Assembly: GCF_047675955.1 (NCBI RefSeq)
Contig: NC_132911.1
Location: 121,287,234 to 121,351,233 of the forward strand
DNA length: 64,000 nucleotides
DNA from: Chlorocebus sabaeus
Taxonomy: Eukaryota > Chordata > Mammalia > Primates > Cercopithecidae
Reading direction: 5' to 3'
The number at the start of each line of letters is the position of its first letter. Within the stretch, counting starts at the first letter, position 1. The position numbers were made by a program, and so were the translations under genes. This document shows positions 59,701-64,000 of the stretch, piece by piece. The notes beneath the pieces were generated by a model. That model was not told the DNA's origin, did no database searches, and saw only the letters and a list, made by a program, of their open reading frames with translations.

Positions 59701-60574
59701 TCAGGACATAGGCATGGGCAAAGACTTCATGTCTAAAACACCAAAAGCAACGGCAGCAAAAGCCAAAATTGACAAATGGGATCTCATTAAACTAAAGAGC
59801 TTCTGCACAGCAAAAGAAACTACCATCAGAGTGAACAGGCAACCTACAGAATGGGAGAAAATTTTTGCAATCTACTCATCTGACAAAGGGCTAATATCCA
59901 GAACCTACAAAGAACTCAAACAAATTTACAAGAAAAAAACAAACAACCCCATCCAAAAGTGGGCAAAGGATATGAACAGACATTTGTCAAAAGAAGACAT
60001 TCATACAGCCAACAGACACATGAAAAAATGCTCATCATCACTGGCCATCAGAGAAATGCAAATCAAAACCACAATGAGATACCATCTCACACCAGTTAGA
60101 ATGGCGATCATTAAAAAGTCAGGAAACAACAGGTGCTGGAGAGGATGTGGAGAAATAGGAACACTTTTACACTGTTGGTGGGATTGTAAACTAGTTCAAC
60201 CATTATGGAAAACAGTATGGCGATTCCTCAAGGACCTAGAACTAGATGTACCATATGACCCAGCCATCCCATTACTGGGTATATACCCAAAGGATTATAA
60301 ATTATGCTGCTATAAAGACACATGCACACGTATGTTTATCGCAGCACTATTCACAATAGCAAAGACTTGGAATCAACCCAAATGTCCATCAGTGACAGAT
60401 TGGACTAAGAAAATGTGGCACATATACACCATGGAATACTATGCAGCCATAAAAAAGGATGAGTTTGTGTCCTTTGTAGGGACATGGATGCAGCTGGAAA
60501 CCATCATTCTTAGCAAACTATCACAAGAACAGAAAACCAAACAACGCATGTTCTCACTCATAGGTGGGAACTGA
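56747..60574 (+). CDS. ORF2: L1 ORF2p, endonuclease and reverse transcriptase, intact (1275 aa)
   Basis: ORF2p nicks genomic DNA at TTTT/AA-type sites and copies L1 RNA there (target-primed reverse transcription); it also mobilises Alu and mRNAs in trans. 1275 codons, the human length. The AP-like endonuclease (about 1-239) has N14 in LNVNGL, E43 in IQETHL, D145 and N147 in MGDFN, D205 in SKIDH and H230 in SDHS. The reverse transcriptase (about 500-770) shows KSPGPDGF, the RQGCPLSPLLFN block and the catalytic FADD near residue 700. The C-terminal region has the C-x3-C-x7-H-x4-C motif (CWRGC ... LLHCWWDC) near 1130-1147, and the frame ends SLIGGN. All motifs expected for activity are present. 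Whether it is active cannot be judged from sequence alone. Confidence 0.97.
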   Translation: MAGSSSHIKILTLNVNGLNAPIKRHRLANWIKSQDPSVCCIQETHLTRRDIHRLKIKEWRKIYQANGEQKKAGVAILVSDKTDFKPSKIKRDKEGHYIMVKGSIQQEELTILNIYAPNTGAPRFIKQVLRDLQRDLDSHTIIMGDFNTPLSTLDRSTRQKVNKDIQELNSSLQQADLIDIYRTLHPKSTEYTFFSAAHRTYSKIDHVIGSKALLSKCTRTEIITNCLSDHSAIKLELRTKKLNQNRSTTWKLNNLLLNDYWVHNEMKAEIKMFFETNENKDTTYQNLWDTFKAVCRGKFIALNAHKRKQERSKIDTLTSQLKELEKQEQTHSKASRRQEITKIRAELKEIETQKTLQNINESRSWFFENINKIDRPLARLIKKKREKNQIDTIKNDKGDITTDPTEIQTTIREYYKHLYANKLENLEEMDNFLDTYTLPRLNQEEVESLNRTIAGSEIEAIINSLPTKKSPGPDGFTAEFYQRYKEELVPFLLKLFQSIEKEGILPNSFYEANIILIPKPGRDTTKKENFRPISLMNIDAKILNKILANRIQQHIQKLIHHDQVGFIPGMQGWFSIRKSINIIQHINRTKDKNHIIISIDAEKAFDKIQQPFMLKTLNKFGIDGTYLKIIRAIYDKPTANIILNGQKLEKFPLKTGTRQGCPLSPLLFNIVLEVLARAIRQEKEIKGIQLGKEEVKLSLFADDMIVYLENPIVSAQNLLKLISNFSKVSGYKINVQKSQAFLYTSNRQTESQIRNELPFTIASKRIKYLGIQLTRDVKDLFKENYKPLLSEIKEDTNKWKNIPCSWIGRINIVKMAILPKVIYRFNAIPIKLPMSFFTELEKTALKFIWNQKRARIAKTILSQKNKAGGITLPDFKLYYKATVTKTAWCWYQNRDIDQWNRTESSEIIPHIYSHLIFDKPDKNKKWGKDSLFNKWCWDNWLAISRKLKLDPFLTPYTKINSRWIRDLNVRPNTIKILEENLGSTIQDIGMGKDFMSKTPKATAAKAKIDKWDLIKLKSFCTAKETTIRVNRQPTEWEKIFAIYSSDKGLISRTYKELKQIYKKKTNNPIQKWAKDMNRHLSKEDIHTANRHMKKCSSSLAIREMQIKTTMRYHLTPVRMAIIKKSGNNRCWRGCGEIGTLLHCWWDCKLVQPLWKTVWRFLKDLELDVPYDPAIPLLGIYPKDYKLCCYKDTCTRMFIAALFTIAKTWNQPKCPSVTDWTKKMWHIYTMEYYAAIKKDEFVSFVGTWMQLETIILSKLSQEQKTKQRMFSLIGGN

Positions 60575-60850
60575 ACAATGAGATCACTTGGACTCGGGAA
60601 GGGGAACATCACACACCGGGGCCTATCATGGGGAGAGGGGAGCGGGGAGGGATTGCATTGGGAGTTATACCTGATGTAAATGACGAGTTGATGGGTGCAG
60701 CACACCAACATGGCACAAGTATACATATGTAACAAACCTGCACGTTATGCACATGTACCCTACAACTTAAAGTATAATAATAAAAAATAAATTTAAAAAA
60801 AAAAAGAAAAAAATAAATAAAAAAAATTAAAAAAATAAAAAAATAATAAA
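60575..60850 (+). terminator. L1 3'UTR and poly(A) end
   Basis: About 200 nt of 3'UTR with the conserved G-rich block (gggagaggggagcggggagg) and cacatgtaccctacaactta, followed by aataataaaaaataaa-type signals and an A-rich tail of about 75 nt. L1 poly(A) signals are weak and allow read-through. Confidence 0.9.
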
Positions 60851-60897
60851 AAAGAATGTAATGAGAATTTGTTATTAAACTTCAAATGCTTATCCAT

Positions 60898-61316
60898 TGC
60901 TATGGATCAAATTTGTCTCCACCCCCAAATTCATATGTTAAAGTCCTAACTCACTGTGACTATTTGCAGATAGGGCTTTTAGGAAGTTAATTAGAAGGTT
61001 AAATAATGTCATAAGGGAGAAGTCCTAACCTGATAGGGTGGTAGCCTTAGAAGAAGAGGGAGAGATTTCTTGCTATGTTTACACGTGCGCACGTGTGCAC
61101 AGGCACACACACATACACACCAGGGAAACGCTGGGTGAGCACACAGTGAGAAGGTGAGTGTCTGGAAGCCAGGAAGAGAGTGTTCACCAGAATCTGACCG
61201 TGCTGGCACCCTGATCTTGGACTTTCAGCCTCTGGCACTGTGAGAAAATAAATTTCTGTTGTTTAAGCCACCCAGTCTATGGCATTTTGTTATGGTAGCC
61301 TGAACAGGCTAAGACA
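60898..61316 (+). mobile_element. MLT1-type MaLR LTR
   Basis: Starts tgctatggatcaaatttgtc, contains aaattcatatgttaaagtcc, aagtcctaacctgatagggt, gatcttggactttcagcctc, aaataaatttctgttgttta and agccacccagtctatggcat, and ends ggctaagaca. Imperfect 5-bp duplication tccat (60893-60897) / ttcat (61317-61321). A CA/CG-rich microsatellite-like block lies at about 61082-61120 inside. Confidence 0.9.
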
Positions 61317-62480
61317 TTCATATATGTTAATATTATTATTCATGTTTCTATTTATATTTTTACACTTCATATGAGGCATTCAGAAAGAAAAACTGGCATA
61401 AACATGCAACAGAACCCATTCTTGTCAGAAAAATCCTCTGTGGGAGCAGAACTGGATTTCTGAGACTTGAGAAGATAAAACACTTAGAAGTTTTTTTTTT
61501 TTAAAAAACAAGGCCCTCAGTGACACATGTGACCTTGTACAGAACTCAGTGTAGGATTTCTAAGATGCAAAATGAGGCTTGAAAGAAGGCAAGTGACATC
61601 AGGGAGAAACAAGTATGTCAGGTTATGGAGTTTAGTGAATAATTTTTTTATGTAAGTGCCAGTTCAAAAAAAATATTTTATATTTTTATATATGATAAGC
61701 ATTATATTTTTTCACTCAAAGTGCAAATAACTCTACTAAACTCACATCAAAAAGTTATATTCCTACACCTGAGATTTTTCTTTTACAGAGTAGGGAATTA
61801 AAAGTGAGAATATTGCTCACCCCATTTAACTCAGGCTAGGAGCTCTGGAATCATGAAGAGGTGGCTTAAAATGATAGCTTGCATTTTCCTTTTCTTCATT
61901 CTCCCTTAAAATTTTAGGTTTACTTCATCTCCAGCAATCTATAATAGCATGAGGCATCTACTGTTTTCATGGCCTTTATCGCTGGTACAGATTCTGGGGA
62001 AGCCTTTTAACTTCTCTGTGGGTAGCTGACTCCATAGCTTAAGAGGAGGCATGAGGTATTGCTTTGGAGGTCATTACCCACCTCCTCCCACCCTCTTTCT
62101 TAATCCGTGATATTAACTCATTGGTTCATTTATTGATTCATTTTTTCAGCAAATATTTGTACTAATGCCACGGAATCTCATAGAGCCTACAGAATAGAGA
62201 AGAAGGCAGACAATAAACAGTGAATTATATAATTCATTTTGTTTAAATACATTTATGATAATAGAAAAGAATTATCAAGTTCTCTGAGGGTATAAAATAG
62301 GGTATCCTAGGAAAGTATTTTCTGACAACTTGGTATTATAGCTGGATTCTGTGAAGGTGGTAAGAAGGGAAGGACAAGGTAGAAGGACATGCCTGGGAAA
62401 GGGCCCGTATGTGGGAAGGGACAAGTAGAATGTGGGGAGCCAGAAAAGATCAACGTGACGAGAGTATAGAAAACAATGGG
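61317..62480. other. Intergenic, no gene seen
   Basis: Mostly unique. The part from about 62200 resembles the unnamed ancient repeat seen at 46200-46680. Confidence 0.45.
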
Positions 62481-62763
62481 GGCTGGGTGCGGTGGCTCAT
62501 GTCTGTAATCCCAGCACTTTGGGAGGCCGAGGCGGGTGGATCACGAGGTCAGGAGATGGAGACCATCCTGGCTAGCACGGTGAAACCCCGTCTCTACTAA
62601 AAATACAAAAATTAGCTGGGCACAGTGGCGGGCACCTGTAGTCCCAGCTACTCTGAAGCTGAGGCAGGAGAATGGCATGAACCTGGGAGGTGGAGCTTTC
62701 AGTGAGCCTAGATCGTGCCACTGCACTCCAGCCTGGGTGACGGTGTGAGACTCTGTGTCCAAC
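62481..62763 (+). mobile_element. Alu SINE ending in a purine microsatellite
   Basis: ggctgggtgcggtggctcat to gtgtgagactctgtgtccaac. In place of an A-tail it continues into a long GAA/GGA tract. No certain target duplication was found. Confidence 0.94.
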
Positions 62764-62874
62764 AAGAAGAAGAAGAAGAAAGAAGGAAGAAGAAAGAAGA
62801 AGAAGAAGGAGGAGGAGGAGAGGGAGGGGGAGGGGGAGGGGGAGGGGAGGGGGAGGGGAAGGAGGAAGGAGAGG
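62764..62874 (+). repeat. 111-nt pure purine tract, GAA to GGGGGA, G-quadruplex motif
   Basis: No pyrimidine from 62764 to 62874. The left part is (GAA)n, the middle (GGA)n, the right G-runs of 3-5 separated by single A (62822-62858, seven runs). It has the composition of an H-DNA/triplex former on the left and a strong G-quadruplex former on the right. The poly-E/G frame across it is not a protein gene. Confidence 0.95.
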
Positions 62875-63744
62875 CTATGCTCTGCAAAGAAACATAATCC
62901 TGGTTAGAGGAAAATGGAAAGTGCTATCTGGTATTTGATGATGTCATGCACTCACCTGGACAATTAGTGGGTTTTTGTTTTTTTTTTTTTTGGTCCTTTT
63001 CTGAACACAGTTAAATATTTAAAGGCAGCACACTGGGCAGCTATCGACTCTGATCAGAAAAGAGTAATTAGTTAATGGTGGTGAAGTGTTTTGTGGATGG
63101 AAAGTAAAATGGAAATTATTATTAAAATGACCATGCACAGGCAGTGGCAGTTGATGAAACCTCAGGGCAAGCTTTCCCTCTGTGGTGTTCTCCCCACATC
63201 AGGGCAGCTGGTCCTGCTGCCATAGAGAAGCACAGACCATTCTAGGGGGAAGAGAAAATCTACAGCGTGAGCGAGGCTTCATTTACTTCACTTTAATCTC
63301 AGATAAATGTTGTCCCGTGGAGAACAGTCAGAGTGGGCAGTCATTTCAGTTTAATACACAGTCATTAGACACTGAGTAACTGATCTGCTTTCCTAATGTA
63401 GTCATCTTGGAGGGAGCAGGGGGTACCAGCAAATTCTGCAGCCACCACTAACTGTGTGAACTTAGGCAAGTGGCCTTAACTAATTTTAATTAATTGACCT
63501 TAATTAATTAAGCCAAGCTTTAGATTGCTCAAAAACAGATTTGTCTATTTATTTATTCATGTAGCTGTTTGCACAAGTGTTCATTAAATAATCTGAAAAC
63601 CACTTGCTGAACGCCAAGACTAGACCTGGAGACATAATGGTAAGCAAACCCGGATTCCTCAAGAGAGAAAGATATGCAAATAGTAGGTTAAGGATACTGA
63701 ATTGGTAACAGCAGTTGCTAGAAGAACAGATAAATAATATGAAT
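62875..63744. other. Intergenic, no gene seen
   Basis: Contains a T-run at about 62971-62991 and a partial MIR-like stretch with ttaattaatt expansion at about 63430-63510. Nothing coding. Confidence 0.5.
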
Positions 63745-64000
63745 ACATCTTTTTGTAACTTTTTATTCTAAAATAGTTATAGACTCAAAGGAAATTTCAA
63801 AAATAATACAGAGAGAATTGGTGTACCCTTTCCTTAGCATCCTCCAATGGGAATATCTTATAGAACTATGGTGAAATATCAAAGCCAGGACACTGATGTT
63901 AGTACCATCTACAGAACTTGCTCAGACTGTACCAGTTTTTACATACTTGCCTGGATATGTGTGTGTGCTTCTGTATTGTTTTGTCACATGTATAAGTTTG
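63745..64000. mobile_element. Old L1M-type 3' region fragment, continues past the window
   Basis: ttttattctaaaatagttat, gactcaaaggaaatttcaaa, caaagccaggacactgatgt and gtaccatctacagaacttgc resemble the old L1 3' region commonly seen in mammals. It is cut by the window edge. Confidence 0.5.

Larger units (their letters stand above)
54632..60850 (+). mobile_element. Full-length L1 retrotransposon with two intact frames
   Basis: An autonomous non-LTR retrotransposon of about 6.2 kb in canonical order: 5'UTR with internal promoter (54632-55666), ORF1 (55667-56683), 63-bp spacer, ORF2 (56747-60574), 3'UTR with a G-rich polypurine block near 60630-60651, and an A-rich tail to 60850. Both frames are unbroken and have the same lengths as in active human L1. 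A short target duplication, aataaaaaag, at 54621-54630 and 60845-60854 is consistent with insertion into the Alu tail, though low complexity makes its exact limits uncertain. The tail is interrupted by T and G, so the copy is young but not brand-new. The sequence resembles the L1PA lineage as it continued in Old World monkeys (L1RS/L1CER-type names are used in the literature); subfamily not resolved here. Confidence 0.97.

Noticed and set aside
62715..62897. Glu/Gly-rich frame as a low-complexity protein
   Set aside because: It is the translation of the GAA/GGA microsatellite.
1..64000. CRISPR arrays, operons, tRNA or rRNA genes
   Set aside because: No spaced identical repeats with unique spacers, no ribosome-binding-site/ORF runs, and no tRNA cloverleaf or rRNA was seen; the direct repeats found are explained in the findings.

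Overview
The window is primate nuclear DNA, most likely from an Old World monkey (Cercopithecidae, for example macaque, baboon or vervet). Two things support this. A frame ending at 7225 encodes the C-terminus of Mediator subunit MED30, and the Alu at 34431-34753 carries sequence differences typical of the Old World monkey AluYR group (gccggatctcag, cacctcgcccggctag, ggcttgagcc) rather than of human AluY. The locus should be orthologous to human 8q24.11, the interval 3' of MED30 on the EXT1 side. No prokaryotic gene, operon, CRISPR array, tRNA or rRNA was seen.

Layout: 1-7129 is the last intron of MED30. 7130-7225 is the coding part of its terminal exon, followed by a short 3'UTR with two AATAAA signals (to about 7515). 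Everything from about 7.5 kb to the right edge looks intergenic and is dominated by transposable elements: about 15 Alu elements or fragments, many MIR and L2 fossils, MER-type DNA transposon remnants, three MaLR-type LTRs, and L1 copies of several ages. Most short open frames are antisense Alu, L1 pieces or chance frames.

The outstanding object is a full-length L1 at 54632-60850 (+). It has a complete 5'UTR, an ORF1 of 338 codons, an ORF2 of 1275 codons with the endonuclease, reverse transcriptase and Cys-rich signatures in place, a 3'UTR and an A-rich tail. It landed in the A-tail of an older Alu (54334-54630), so the Alu's target-site duplications now lie 6.5 kb apart and enclose both elements. 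The human-type antisense ORF0 start is present in its 5'UTR but the frame stops after 14 codons.

Other structures that a plain repeat catalogue would miss are two L1 copies with 5' inversions (38131-40032 and 42752-43055), an Alu with its left half inverted (14545-14790), and three short non-transposon duplications copied over 0.8-3.2 kb (548/2208, 10911/11761, 37227/40389). The last of these is inserted inside a MIR, and the middle one is flanked by a 41-bp target-like duplication. There is also a 111-nt pure purine tract with a very strong G-quadruplex motif (62764-62874). I see no previously undescribed protein system. The novelty here is in the history and structure of the insertions.
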